Of a stretch of 64,000 bases of DNA, positions 18,065 to 30,538 are shown in pieces. Both the position numbers and the translations under genes were made by a program. The notes beneath the pieces were generated by a model, which was given only the letters and a program-made list of their open reading frames with translations, had not been told where the DNA came from and searched no databases. The stretch's first letter is position 1, and each line of letters begins with the position of its first letter. Source of the DNA: Rheum nobile (lineage: Eukaryota > Streptophyta > Magnoliopsida > Caryophyllales > Polygonaceae); contig WOAB01000055.1 of assembly GCA_027886185.1 (NCBI GenBank), forward strand, positions 1-64,000, in the 5' to 3' direction.

Positions 18065-19788
18065 TCAAATAAAATAAAAACCCCCAACAGCTGCCAAACA
18101 AATCGACGACCACCACAAGCAACGGTCGCCGGCACCTGAGACATCCCTATACTGATCTTGAGAGGCGTTATAGTTGGGATTACTCCCATACAACACCTGA
18201 ATTCCGACAACATCGTCGCCGGAGAGTTCCACCCTCCTGGTCCTCGCCGGAATCGTCGGGTACATGATGGCGTTCTCGTCCGACGAGTGGCCGAGCCCCA
18301 GCACGTGCCCGATCTCGTGCACCGCCACCGACTCCAGGTCCACCGCCGTCTTCACCGTCGACTTCGTGACGTCACCGGAGACCACCCACGTCTCGCTGTT
18401 GTCGAGGTGGAACCTGCCGTTGGTCGGCGAGAAGGAGTGGGCCAGCGTCCCCATAACGCCGTCGAATGGCTCGCCGTCGCCGTGGTCCCCGCTGTAGAAG
18501 CCAATCGTGATGTCGGCATCAAAGTAGGTCTCCGTCTCCGTGAAGTTTAACGGAATAACGGCCGCCCAACGCGCGAAGGCGCGTGCGAACACGCTCTTGA
18601 CGGTTTCGGAGAGCTGATTCTCTGCGAGGAAGGCGTAGGTGAGCGTCTGCTTGTACGACGGCCACCGAGGCTGACCCTGTTCACCAATCAATTTTTTTCA
18701 TCCATTTTTTTAAAATTCTAACTAAAATTTTGGTTAAATTACATAAACAGCCTCCCTTTTGTTCCGTTATGACTTATCAGTTATAACTCCTACAAAACCT
18801 ACCTCAAGGAGTTGTTTACAAAGTCAAGAGTCTAACAAATAAAGATTTGATCTTAATAAAAATATCTTATGAAAGGTAATGGCTTAAACTTGACTTCTTA
18901 ATAAAAAATTACCCCTATTAATAATTAGCAAACACACTTCATAATTTTAAAACACTCTACTCTAGCTATATATATCACCTTGTCAAATATGTAATTGATT
19001 TTTCATTGGGTTGTAGAGTTGCTGTATAACCTTATGGTTAAAATTCGTAAAATTACATCTTGTTTTTATAGTCATTGATATTCTCTTTTATATCTTTTTT
19101 TATTTTACTTTCCTACATTTATATAGACGTCTAAGAATAATTTTCTATTGGAAGTTTACCCAACCAAAGCTCATAAAATGTTGAAAAAATAAAGTAATAA
19201 TTTTGAAGTTTTTTTCTACAGGTAAAAAGATTGTGGTAAACTGTTTTTTTATAATTGTCGTTAATTTTGCGCCTAATTTAAGGAGATTTCAAATTAATGA
19301 GATCAACAGTAAATTGGATCCGTACGTGCCTGAAAGAAGGTGTAGTGAGCTACGGCTCTAACGGACGGCGCCGTATCGTTAGCCATGGTATTGGTGCCAT
19401 TGATGACGTCAGGGACGCCACACCTGGGGCGAACGATGTGCTGGAGCGTGACGTCATCGAGCTCCCCGGTGACGTTGAGGTGGAAGTTGCGCTGGTAGAG
19501 TCTGATGGCGGAGTCGAGGGAGGCGTCGAAGTCGTCGGAGAAGTTTCCGGGCGTGGGGATGTAGCCGAAGTAGTGGAAGTAGGCCTTGAGCTTGGAGAGG
19601 CCGTCGACGCGGCGGCCGGGGCGGCAGCCGGAGAAGCCGCGGAAGGCGTCCCAGGGGGCGGGGGTGGCGTTGAAGGCCGGCGGGATCGAGAAGGGGTCGG
19701 GGAAGAAGTGGGCGGAGGATCGTTGGTGGTTGAGAGTGACGGAGACAGTTAGGAGAATGAATTGGGTAAAGGAGGAAAACTTGTTCAT
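18065..19788 (-). CDS. MMP: Matrix metalloproteinase (plant MMP, matrixin family M10A)
   Basis: A secreted zinc endopeptidase expected at the cell surface or in the wall. Exon 1 (19788-19330, 153 codons) has a hydrophobic signal peptide (residues about 8-19), a propeptide with a peptidoglycan-binding-like fold (FRGFSGCRPGRRVDGLSKL), and the cysteine switch PRCGVPD at residues 121-127. Exon 2 (18676-18065) has the calcium/zinc region DADITIGFYSGDHGDGEPFD, the catalytic HEIGHVLGLGH at about residues 273-283 and the Met-turn IMYP at 290-293. It ends in a hydrophobic tail that fits a GPI-anchor signal. The total of about 356 residues is normal for plant MMPs. The 653-base intron is inferred: the frame-keeping join uses CAG|GC...AG, while a GT donor 4 bases further with an acceptor 6 bases later also keeps frame but gives a two-residue replacement. 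Most plant MMP genes that I know of lack introns. Confidence 0.88.
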
Positions 19789-20200
19789 GTTTAAGATGGG
19801 ATTTTGAGAGAGAGATAGTAGAGTAATTATGGAACAAGTGTACGAATGATTGTAATTGTACGCTTAAAAGAGGGAAAAAAAAAGGGGTTGTTGGCTTATG
19901 CAAGTTGGGTCTTCTTTGGTTAAGTACATGCAACTCTCCAATCTCCATGTTGCGGGTATGGTTGGTCTAAAAAAGTTTTACACACGTAGAAATTAAAAGC
20001 AAAATTTTCCCTATTTACCGCTTTTATTTAATATAATAAGGCCTTACATCATTGTGTGAACTCGGTAGATTAATTGAGTTGGGTCTTTTGCAATTGAGAT
20101 TAAGGATGATCAAGTTCAATTTTTCTTACCCTTCCTAAATTGATTTATTTTGATATATAGTTTATTCGTTTGGTACTCCTCATTTTCCAAGCCTTTTGCA

Positions 20201-20203
<3 letters not shown>
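19789..20203. promoter_or_regulatory. 5' flank of the MMP gene
   Basis: This is the upstream side of the minus-strand gene. A GA-rich tract GAGAGAGAGATAG lies at 19807-19819 (CT-rich on the coding strand), a common feature of plant 5' leaders. I could not pick a convincing TATA box. From about 20000 the sequence turns AT-rich with no further recognisable feature. Confidence 0.35.

Positions 20204-20236
<33 letters not shown>
20204..20236. repeat. (TA)n microsatellite
   Basis: A perfect TA run of about 16 units directly precedes TTAAAATTCTCTCC, the first of three degenerate copies of a segment discussed under the Helitron-like region. Confidence 0.9.
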
Positions 20237-20241
<5 letters not shown>

Positions 20242-23129
20242 TTCTCTCCTTTCGAGTCACTAGAATGATTCTAGACCCACAATAATGAGGTGTTATTTTG
20301 TGATTAACTCTTCTTTTTTTAAAATTTTATTTATTTTTAAATTAATTAACTCTAAATCCTAAAATCTTAACAAATCCTCATAATTTTAAAGTTAAAAAGC
20401 TTTAAAATCTAAAATCATTTATAACACATTAATAATTTAGCTTACTTTAAACTAGATCAATTTGTAATCAATTATTTTAACAGCCTATAATTTTTTTCAT
20501 AAATGTATTTATTGATAAAATTAGTATGATTACTTTGATGTTTTCATTTAAGTTATTATGAGTTTTCTCTTTTATAAGTTGTAATTTTATCAATTTTCAA
20601 ATCCCATTTGTAAATTATGTATTTTTATACTTTATTTGTTTAAATTAACTTTAAATCTTTTTGTATTCTTGATCTTTAACAACCTTTTTTTTTTTTTGCT
20701 ATACAATATAACTAAATGTGTTATGAAGTTATCCTGCATATTATTTTACATAAATTTACTAATGCATTATCAGTTTAATTATTTGTTTTATTGACATCTT
20801 ATAAACTATATTTTAAGCATAAGGTTAAACCTTAATTTAATTTGCTCAAAGAAATCTGATCTAATTTTTGTAATTTGCCGATGGTATTTTATTTTTTATA
20901 AATTTATATTAATTAATTCTTTTTGTTGTAAATAAGTTATATTGAATATGGTTGAATCTTAACAAAATACTACTTGAATCTAGGTGGCTTAACCTATTTA
21001 ATAGGGATATCACGAATGTATGTGTCAAATTATTTACTTGAATTTTCAAATTGCTAATTTTATTATTATTAATTTAATATACTTTTTGTTATTTTAGCCT
21101 TTTTTTAAGCACCAAGTCGCAACTCTTTGGTGGTTATCTTTGGTGGTTATCTATAGTTCATTTTTAAATACAAATATATGAATTAACATTTTCCTTAATG
21201 TTTTGTGCAATCTTATTTTATTATGATAAGATAATATTGCCCGTACATGATTGGTATAGTGGGCTTCTGCGGAAAAAAAATTAAATCTCTTGAAAGAGTT
21301 TGATATACATGATTTAAAGTTACAATCAAATAGTTATCCAAATCAACCCATATTAATTTAGTTTTAAACTTTTAATAAATAGTGTGTTGTTGTTTAATTA
21401 TAACTGTTATTTCTTTTTAGATTATAATTAAACTACAATAACAAATATATTATAATCTATTTATTCGATAACATGTCAATTATAGATATAAGTCATATGT
21501 AGAATAAAAAATACAACTATATGATATTTATATATAAAATCTATCCCCTTTCAAGCAATTAGAACAATTATGGTGCGACAATGTCGATGTGTTAAATTAT
21601 GGTTTTTTTCCTTATTTGTTTAGTATATATTTTGTTTTAATAATTTAGTTTACTTTAAACCTTAATATTTGAAATCAGATATGTTAACAAACTATTTTTT
21701 TAGTTAAAATTTAATCTACTATCTAGCAGATAACCACATTTTTTACTCACCAAAATATTAGTTTTAAATCAAGTGGTCTGATTAGATGCAAATTGAAGTA
21801 AGATTCTCCAATATCAATTTCAATAAAAATTTGATTGTCATTTTTCTATATCGCACAGAAAATGTAAGTTGTTATTGTTAATTAATATTTTCATTGTTAA
21901 ATTCACATATATCAAATAACCACATGTTAATTTGTTTTTGACAATGAGTTGTTACCAATTAATTTAAATATGTATGTTAACATACTCTATATATTGTTAC
22001 TCTCCTAAGACTAAACAATTTGAACTAAGGTGTTCATAAGGCTTTTAATTTTTTAATGTTGACTAATATTTACATTGAAAGAAAAAATCAAATCCCAAAC
22101 CTATCCGCACATCCTGATATATTCTACATTTTTTATTATATGGTTAACAAAATTTTGATTTTACCATTTTAGTTTGATAGTATTGTAAATCTATAAATAT
22201 ATATTAAACCTAACACATTTTAAGCAATTAGAACGATTATGACCCATAACATCGAGATGTCATTTTCTAACTAATAAAAAATAATTATATCTATAATTTA
22301 GCCTTTTACTTTCATTTTACAACAAATACAATTTATATCATTTAGTTTATTGATATTTTTATGATAATTATGGCTATAATCTTCATCATTTTACAACAAA
22401 TACAAATGCAATTTATCTATTATTTGTATATTGTAGTCTCTTTAAGCATTATTGAACATCTACTCCTCAAAAGTTTACTCAATTGTATAGGTCCTTTGTT
22501 CATATTTAAATTTCTAGAAGTGCAATACATATCAATCATTAGATATATGTTTTTTGTTGGAAAACTACTTGAAAAATCCAAGAATATATGTGCACTTAAC
22601 TTCTTGCAAAAAATCATAAAATACAATACATAGATGTACTTCATAAATTTACTTCCACCTTATATATATATATATAATATCATATAACTCAATTAATTAT
22701 ATTATCAATATGAATCTAAACTTTTTAAAAAAACTATATACGTATAACCAAAATACTTTTTTCTTCTTTTATTTTAATCAATTTTGTTGTTTAGATTCTA
22801 TAAATTTATTAATTTAATATATTAAGTTATTTTTTTTATAAATATGCACTCGAATGTTATTAACAATATGTAATAAATATTAGGTTAACAGTTTCATTTC
22901 CCAAAAGTTTACTAACATAGTTGAATATATGTCTAAATTTGGGTTAGAAACTATGGTGACATTTTGTATTATTGTTATCTTTCCTATAGTACGGCATTTT
23001 TTATGAACATTGATTTATAATAAACGTACGTTAGTATCACAAAACTTATTCAACTTTGAAAATCCGCATTTATATTATTAGAAAAATTCAATAAGTTTAA
23101 TCTCGTGCTTGGCACGGGCACTGAGCTAG
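20237..23129 (+). mobile_element. AT-rich Helitron-like region, ending in a hairpin and CTAG
   Basis: The right end reads CGTGCTTGGCACGGGCAC, which forms a short GC-rich hairpin, followed by TGAGCTAG and then T. This is the arrangement of plant Helitron 3' ends (hairpin, about 6-10 bases, CTRR, insertion before T). Inside, three diverged copies of a segment of about 80 bases begin near 20240, 21540 and 22205 (CAAGCAATTAGAAC and related, then a GTCGATGTG-like stretch). No Rep/helicase coding is visible. The left end is not determined, so the start coordinate is approximate, and the copies could mean nested or tandemly inserted Helitrons. No host gene is seen in these 2.9 kb. Confidence 0.45.
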
Positions 23130-23139
23130 TTGAGATTAA

Positions 23140-23581
23140 TAGTGCATTCAATATGGTCTCGACCGGTTCTCGGACCGAAATATCTGAGATTCTTGGATCG
23201 TACACTGGAATGGATCATTAAATGTTTTCTTATTTTTTATTTTTATATTAATTAAAAATTAATTTTTTTATTTTTTATAATATTGGACCATATACTTTGT
23301 TAATTATTTATTTTTATGATAGAAAATACTTTGTTATAGTGTTATTTGATATTAATACTAAAATAAGAATAAGAAAAAGATTTTGGTCCATTTTGGTCCT
23401 GATCGGAAAATTTTGTGTTTAAACCAGATCAGACCAAAAACCGTAATCTTAAAATGTATGGACCGCAGACCGGATCGAAAGAGACTCCTAGAGATTATGA
23501 TATCAAGTCTTTTTTTCCAAACCGACCCAAACATTTTCGATCTTGTCCGGTTTTCGATCCGGTCCAATTATGCACACCTTA
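23140..23581. mobile_element. hAT-type MITE (442 bp)
   Basis: Imperfect terminal inverted repeats begin TAGTGCATTCAATATGG on the left and TAAGGTGTGCATAATTGG (reverse complement) on the right, each followed by CCGGTTC/CCGGATC-rich sequence. Flanks GAGATTAA (23132-23139) and GAGATTAT (23582-23589) match at 7 of 8 positions, as expected for hAT elements. It has no coding capacity. It sits next to the Helitron-like 3' end. Confidence 0.65.
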
Positions 23582-23989
23582 GAGATTATGGTGTCCAAGC
23601 CTTTCTCCAATTTAATTTGATATTAGGTTTCTGAAACTTCCGTCTCGTGTCCACGCTAAAGCTTGCTTGCCTTCTCCCCGTTGAATTCTCATATACTATG
23701 TAGTCTATGTTCCACTCATGTGAAAAATAAACATGTTTCTTGTTAGAAAAGAAAAATAAATAGAGGGTTGAGAAGGACGCGGCTGCAATTTAATAAAAAT
23801 AATGAAAATAGCATTTCATTTCAGATTATCGCATCTCTTTCCCGATTTTCTCCAACGATTCAAACCAGTTTTCCTCTGTTTGAAATGATTTATGGAAAAA
23901 ACCATGTTAGTTGAAATGAGTTTGATATGCAACTAAATATTTTTTACATAATTAAGAATTAGATTGTCTTCTTAAGAAATGACCAATCT
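23582..23989. other. Spacer without recognised features
   Basis: AT-rich sequence lies between the MITE and the LINE 3' region. The last part probably belongs to the LINE 3' untranslated region, but no poly-A tail or target duplication could be fixed. Confidence 0.4.
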
Positions 23990-24675
23990 AAATCATGTAT
24001 CCTTCAACATAAAGTGAAGCTTCCTTGATACATTTCCTAGTCCGTTTGTTATGAATGACTTGAACGACTCTAAATCAAACTGTTTGAAAGCTAGATAGTC
24101 TGCAACTTGATTGGCTTCACGGAAACAATGTTGAATCTTGATATCTTGGAAATAGGCTAGGAATTTCTGCGTATCTTCAATGATCATTTGGATTTCCCAT
24201 GGCGTGTCCCATGATCACATTAGGGAGTTAATGATTGTTAGATTATCTCCTTCAATGATTAACTTTTCTGCCCCCAGCCTACATGTCTGTGTCACCCCAA
24301 CCCACATGGAAGTGGCTTCTGTCTGCAAAAGTAAGGTTGAGTGGATGTTTCGTTTGTTTATAATGACAAGCTTACCATTATAATCACTAATGATGTACCC
24401 TACAAAACACCCTCAATTTCTAGTTTTTTATGCATCAAAATTGAGCTTAAGATCGCCCCTTGTGGGTTTCTTCCATGCAACATGGAGGCTACCTTTACGT
24501 TGTTTGGGCTTTTTGAACTCTATTCCGACTAACAGTAGTGTCCTAAAGCCAACACAGACCTCATTGGCAGTCGAATTGTCAAAGAATTTTGTTGTGAAAT
24601 AAAACACCATATCTTGTGTTCCAAATATTCCACCAGGAATAGCAGGCTACTTCAAAGTTACTCATATTGCTTCGG
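23990..24675 (-). pseudogene. LINE RNase H domain
   Basis: The start motif KPTRGDLKLNFDA lies at 24428-24470 and is followed leftward by LGAEKLIIEGDNLTIINSL at about 24230-24290. The closing HCFREANQVADYLAF lies at 24080-24130. These are the RNase H hallmarks of plant L1 LINEs. The start of the domain is interrupted at 24684 by a MITE. Confidence 0.8.
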
Positions 24676-24683
24676 CTATTTGT

Positions 24684-25278
24684 CAGGGGCGGACGCAGGA
24701 TTGTCGTCCAGTGGGGGCTAAAATTTTAAAGAGTAAAATATTACCGTCTACCTTACACAAAACCCTAAACCGTAATTTTTAATTATACCATCTATTTTAC
24801 ACAAACAATCTCAATTTCAAACAACAAACTCTATATCCAAACTTCAAATGAAATTTTACTCAAAATTGACCAAAAATTACACAAATTAAACAAATTTCAT
24901 CATTACATACTACTTTCACTGCGTAATCTCAACAAATTTGTATAAAAATTAATTTGTAAATTTTACAAATCCATAAACCCTAAATTTTGAAAGTTTTAAC
25001 ACAAATAAGGATAAATATAGTGAAAATATTACATATCTTATTGAAAAATTGTGTGCAAATTTGGATAAATTTTAGTATTTTTGAGAATTATGCATAATAA
25101 ATCCTATGTAAAAAATATTTTTAAAATTGGAAAACTACAAAAATTAGTTTGAAATTTTTGAAGATTTTTTTTGGAAAAAAAATAATTAAAAACTTTGGAT
25201 GAGGAAAAAGAAATCCCGTATAATTTTTTTTTCTTCAAAATTCTAGTGGGGGCTGGGGCCCACCTGCGTTCGCCCCTG
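24684..25278. mobile_element. hAT-like MITE (595 bp) in the LINE
   Basis: Terminal inverted repeats CAGGGGCGGACGCAGG and CCTGCGTTCGCCCCTG (one mismatch) bound an AT-rich, non-coding interior. Flanking 8-mers CTATTTGT (24676-24683) and ATATTTGC (25279-25286) agree at 6 of 8. CAGGGGCGG ends and 8-bp duplications point to the hAT group. The subterminal GTGGGGGCT occurs near both ends. Confidence 0.75.
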
Positions 25279-25286
25279 ATATTTGC

Positions 25287-25834
25287 CATGTTGTCGGTGA
25301 AGCTTTCCGTGAGGATTGTAGCTGTCAGGTTTTCTTTCATGGCCTTACTTGTTTCAGTAAGTATTTCTCTTGTGTATGTGCATTCAAAACAAGATGATTT
25401 AAATTTTCATTCAAATCTTTAGTACACATGGCACATTCAACAAAACCCCATTGTAATGTTTGTTGTGCCTGTCTGTAGTTGGGAAAGAGTCTGAGCAAGC
25501 CTTCCAAATAAAATGTTTTAACTTTTAGTGGGATATTCAGTCTCCAGACCCATTCTAGTTAATTTTTTGGTACTAAAGGATGTATGAATGAGATGGAAGT
25601 TACGGCTGAGCTTACAAAAAAATTTACATTGGTAGTTGCCTGCCATACAATTTTATCATCATAATTGTGCAATGGTAAATTTATTTTCTAAATGTCTAGA
25701 ACTATAGGATCTGGCAAGTGTTAGTGTAACAACTCAACATTCCATTCCTTGTCCTGAGTGAAGAAGTTGGATACCAGAGTGCCACTGTGATTGCAACCAA
25801 TGATATCATTAAGAGTAGATGATCCTACCCAGCG
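25287..25834 (-). pseudogene. LINE region between RT and RNase H (zf-RVT-like)
   Basis: Leftward translation from the Copia insertion point gives RWVGSSTLNDIIGCNHSGTL and related text. This continues the segment WIIGSGTKIAFWNDW at 33101-33170 on the far side of the Copia element. Further left, Cys-containing degraded text corresponds to the zf-RVT module of plant LINEs. Stops are present. Confidence 0.7.
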
Positions 25835-25839
25835 GTCAT

Positions 25840-26523
25840 TGTCGGGATTTAGATGCGTAAAGCGGAATTTCAGGAAACGATTTCCTAACATATAACCAAG
25901 GATCTCATGCATAAACCAAATAGATCATAGATAGGAAGAATCAAATACCTTTTGATGCGTGTTTCAATCTACTGGAATGGAGAGAATAGAGCCTCACGTG
26001 TGACTCCTCTATTTGGTCCACCCGAGCTTGAATCTGGATCGCCTGGGACTCGGTTGCTAGAGCGAGGAACGAAGTTGAACGAGGGAGAGAGCAATGGAGG
26101 AGTACGGCTGCCTTGGGTAAAAGATGGATTAGGGTTTTCTCCTAGAAAGCCCTCCTTTTATATTACCATGTGTAGATATCTTATTTCCTAAATAAGTATA
26201 TCTCTTATTATTAATAATAACTCTTTATTATTAACAAACCTTATCTCCCAAGTTATATCATATATAACTTTATATTATATATTTTATATAATATGTCTCC
26301 CAATAAACTGATCCAGTCCAAACTCTAAGGGTGTGACCTCGTAGGACTCGGTAACAATAACAATAGACTTTATGACATACTCTATAACATATAGTCTATA
26401 AATCATAGTTGGCTTCTAGCAAAGCACTATGACTACCTAAAATCACCGGATTAAATATCTCCATAAATGGTCCCACTTCATAATCAGTAATTGCACCTTT
26501 GATTAAAGGACACAATTCCTTCA
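25840..26523 (-). repeat. 3' LTR of the minus-strand Copia element
   Basis: Plus-strand ends are TGTCGGGATTTAG and CACAATTCCTTCA. Directly to the right is ATCTCCCACTTGTCC, whose complement is the polypurine tract GGACAAGTGGGAGAT, confirming the leftward orientation. It is near-identical to the copy at 32438-33121. Confidence 0.92.
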
Positions 26524-27599
26524 ATCTCCCACTTGTCCTTAAAACAAGTGTGCAATGTTAAAATTCCTTTGTCACTTAGTGTCTTATTTGACTATATGAT
26601 GAAACTCATCTTTACCGCCAAATACGTTTCTTGAACTCTTGAGATCAAACTGTCAGTACAGATGATTACTAATAATCCATCTGAGCATGGCCATGCATTT
26701 TCATAGTTCTCACTCTTCAAGTGGCCGAGACACCAATCCTTTCCAAATGTATCATGGTATACATGGAATAGGAGGACATATTCAATCTTGTAAGACTACA
26801 ACTCCCACTCAACTTTTGGCAATCCCAATCACTGCCTTTATAACTGCCTGTTATGGTCAGCGTTTGACAGCGTCAAAGACATACCATCAGTCAAATGATA
26901 ACTATATCATACTCATGTCTAAGGAACTCACTAATCATGAATCATCTTAGAACTCCGCAGTAAAGTCTCGAGAAATCCTAAGATCGGTATGTCTGATGTG
27001 TATCAGTATACACATCTATGTAATCGATTAGACATCTCCATGTCCCTATAACACATGAAACCCGGTGTTATCAATCAATCTCACATCTGGTCTTTTGATT
27101 AAGTCATTTTTATCCAAGTTAACAACTTAGACCATGGACTTCTAACAATTTTATAATTTCAGTTCACTTAATGGGGTTTCATTCACCAAAACAGTTTTGA
27201 TGAGCCCATTTGATAACTATTAAATTGTTTGGATACTTTATCTAATCTCAAACAATGATTAAATAATAATATGAAATTCATATATATAAGTCAAGCATAA
27301 ATGTCTGTAATAACAATAAACAATGTTTATCATAAAACAAACAATGTCTCAAAAGAACTCTCTAGTGTGCGTGAGTCCCTTGGCCCTAGTGTGACTATCA
27401 TACTTGGGCCTAGACATAGTCTTGGTCAAAGGATCTGCAGTGTTGTCATCTGTGTGCACCTTGCACATCCTCACATCTCCACTATCAACATAGTGTCTGA
27501 TCATGTGGTAATTTCGTAGAACATGTCTGGATTTGGAACTCTTTCAACTGACGGCTCCTCCATTCAGAATGAAGACATATCTAGACTGAGATTCAAAAA
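26524..27599 (-). other. 3' untranslated region of the Copia element and RNase H remnant
   Basis: About 1.1 kb lies between the RNase H break and the 3' LTR. The part from about 27400 to 27599 still holds the end of RNase H in shifted frames (a CSTATGCGACGGTC-like motif is not intact). The remainder is AT-rich with no gene seen. Confidence 0.5.
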
Positions 27600-28692
27600 T
27601 CATCTATGTCTGTCTGAAAAATTTGCATCATTATAGCCCTTGACGACCAGCTCGTCATTACCTCCAAATATCAAGAGATCATCCCTAGTCCTTAGTAAGT
27701 ACTTCAGGATGTTCTTGGCTGCACACCAATGTGCATCACCCTGGTTTGATTGGTACCTACTACACATACTCAAAGCAAATGCAACATCTGGGCGAGTACA
27801 ATTCATTGCATACATGATGGATCCTATGGCTGAGGCATAGGGAATCCTGCTCAACCTTTCAGTCTCACCAAGTGTCTTAGAACACTGGCTCTTGCTGAGA
27901 TATAAGTCATGCTGCATAGGCAGGAACCCTTTCTTAGAGTTCATCATATTGAATCTATCAAGGACCTTATCTATATAAGTTCCCTGAATTAGACCAATAA
28001 GTCTCTTAGATCTATCTCTATAGATCTTAATGCCTAGTATGTACTCAGCCTCTCCCAAGTCATTTATTGAGAAGTACTTCTTAAGCCACTCCTTAACTAT
28101 CTCCAGCATAGGAATGTCATTCCCAATGAGTAATATGTCATCCACATATAGAACTAGAAAGGCCACTTTGCTCCCACTAAACTTCTTGTAGACACAAGGC
28201 TTTTCTTCACATCTGACGAAATCAAACTTTTTGACTACTTCATCAAAATGAAGATTCCAACTCCTGGATACTTGCTTAAGTCCATAGATGGACTTCTTAA
28301 GCTTGCATATTCTCCTAGGATTTGCCAAATCTTATAATCATAATAAGCGGCAATCGCTAGGAGTACCCTAATGGACCTGATCATAACGACCGTGCAAACG
28401 TTTTATCATAGTCAGTACCATGAACCTGTCTAAATCCTTTGGCAACTAGTCTTGCCTTATAGACATAAACGTTTCCATCCTTGTCTGTCTTGATCTCAAA
28501 GACTCATTTGCATCCAATAAGTTTTATCCCATCAGGCAAATTTATCAAGTCCCATACTTGATTCTCAGACATGGATTCCATTTCGGATTTCATGGCAACC
28601 AGCCATTTCTCGGAGTCGGGGTCCGCCATCACTTGCTTATAGGTCGTAGGCTCGTCGTTCTCTAAAAGTAGAACGTCAATGCTAGCAGTCAA
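27600..28692 (-). pseudogene. Copia reverse transcriptase and RNase H start
   Basis: The N-terminal part (28692-28504) contains DPDSEKWLVAMKSEMESMSE, the usual RT opening, and is followed by a stop and frame change. The main part (28328-27600) has KLKKSIYGLKQVSRSWNLHF, the catalytic VLYVDDILLIGND and IPYASAIGSIMYAMNCTRPD. It ends at GYNDANF of RNase H, where a single-base slip in a T-run creates a stop. The catalytic Asp pair is preserved. Confidence 0.88.
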
Positions 28693-28723
28693 GACGTAAT
28701 CCTCATAAGTCTAGGTTGCTGTC

Positions 28724-30022
28724 TTAGCCTGTTTGATCTCCAAGTGGTCTAACAATAGGAGAGACTTCAGCTGCTGGGTTGACCACATCTGTATGCGGGA
28801 CCTCAGGTGCTTCATCAACTTGAGGAATTGCATCTTGAATCTGGACGATTTCCCTTTGAGAAGGTACGCCTCCATAGTCAAGTTCCTTAGTGACATCATT
28901 TATGTCCTCGTGTTGTTGGGTTTGTTGCTCAGCTTGAATCTCATCAAGCTGAACATTTCTCCCACTTGGCTTCTTGGAAAAGAAGTCCTTTTCCAAAAAG
29001 ACACTATCCCGAGCAACAAACACTTTGTTCTCAGCGGGATTGTAGAAATAATATCCCCTTGTTTCCTTGGGATAACCTATAAAGAAGCATTTGTCTGATT
29101 TTGGTGCTAGCTTGTCAAATAGTAAACGCCTTACATAAGCTTTGCATCCCCAGACCTTCAGAAATGACAAGCTAGGAACCTTTCCATACCATATCTCATG
29201 TGGTGTCTTGTCAACTGATCGTGACGAAGTCCTGTTTAGTGTGAACGCAGTAGTGGTGAGGGCATATCCCCAAAAGGATATAGGAAGATCAGCAAAACTC
29301 ATCATTGAGCGGACCATGTCTAACGATGTCCTGTTTCTCCACTCAAATACGTCATTCAACTGTGGCGTGCCTGGTAGAGTCAGTTGTGTCAAAATGCCAT
29401 AACTCCTCAAGTGATGGTCAAATTCTTGGCTTAGATATTCGCCCCCTCGATCTGATCGGAGTGCCTTTATCTTCTTGCCAGTCTGTGTCTCAACTTCATT
29501 CTGGAATTCTTTGAACTTTTCAAAGGACTCAGATTTATGCTTCATTAAGTAGATATACCCATATCTACTAAAATCATCAGTAAATGTAATGAAGTGTCGA
29601 TAGCCTCTCCTAGCTTCTGTGCTCATAGGTCCACACACATCGGTATGTATGAGAGCTAAGAGCTCAGTAGTCCTCTCACTCGTACTAGTGAAAGGTGACC
29701 TTGTCATCTTGCCCATCAGACATGACTCACATGTTTCAAATGATTCTAAATCAAATGACTTTAGGCTACCAACCATTTGGAGTTCCTTCATGCGTTTGAT
29801 GCTAATGTGACCCAAGCGACAATGCCATAGATTGGCTTCACTTATATTCGACTTTTGCCTCTTTGTATCAACGTTATAAATTTCAGATTTGAGATCCAGC
29901 ATGTATAGTCCACTACTACTCACATGGGCTCGAGCATAGAAAATGTCATTCTTATAAATGGAAAAACAATCCTTAATGACAAATTCATAACCCTCAAGGT
30001 TCAAAAATGAAATTGAAATCAA
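28724..30022 (-). pseudogene. Copia integrase
   Basis: An open segment of 432 codons carries the zinc-binding HCRLGHISIKRMK with CESCLMGK (HHCC), then the catalytic core with Asp in LIHTDVCGPMSTEA, Asp in ALRSDRGGEY and Glu in NDVFEWRNRTSL. The last motif normally reads N-G-V-x-E-R-x-N, so the residue after the Glu is changed (W for R). The C-terminal GKVPSLSFLKVWGCKAYVRR is typical. The ATG at 30022 is internal; in a working element this would be part of one polyprotein. Confidence 0.9.
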
Positions 30023-30160
30023 ATTCTTAGTAATAGATGGAACAAAATAACAATTATAATGTTCTAAAACTAAGCCAGAAGGTAGAGGTAGACTATAATC
30101 TCCAATGGCAAGTGCAACAACTCTTGCTCCATTTCCAACACGGAGATCTATCTCACCCTT

Positions 30161-30538
30161 CTACAACCGTCTCCTATGTCTTAGTCCTTGCACATTCGAA
30201 ATAATGTGAGAACCACATCCTGAATGTAATATCCAAGAATGAGACTTGGTTGATAAGATTTCAGTAACGTAAATACCTAAAGTGGAGACTGTTCTCCTCT
30301 TCTTTTCTTTCAGGTTTTTGTGACTTGCCTTATCCTCATCAGATGAGGTGGCAATCAACTCTGGGATGGGGGTTTCAAGGACATCCTCTTGTCCCTCAGA
30401 CCTGAGACTGATTCTCATATGTCTTTCCCAATCAAGGAAATTTGTGTCGTTCAAACGGTTTTTTTTTTCAACTATTGAGCGGAGAGTGAATTTGAGGTGT
30501 TCAGAAGACATAGTAACTACAAAACGGAATAAAAACAT
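30161..30538 (-). pseudogene. Copia gag N-terminus fused to protease active site
   Basis: The 125-codon ORF starts with a gag opening (MSSEHLKFTLRSIVEKKNRL, LNDTNFLDWERHMRISLRS) and after about 75 residues jumps to SHSWILHSGCGSHI, the protease region, where D-S-G is changed to H-S-G. The capsid core and zinc knuckle expected between them (roughly 200-300 residues) are missing, so an internal deletion joined the two in frame. The change of the catalytic Asp would itself inactivate the protease. Confidence 0.85.

Noticed and set aside
19297..19752. Plus-strand ORF of 151 codons across the MMP first exon
   Set aside because: It is the complement of the MMP propeptide; the Gly/Val-rich sequence is a by-product of GC-rich codons on the other strand.
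22660..22676. Short TA repeats and other AT-rich stretches at 20240-23100 as origins or scaffold attachment sites
   Set aside because: AT content alone does not support such a call in plant intergenic DNA.
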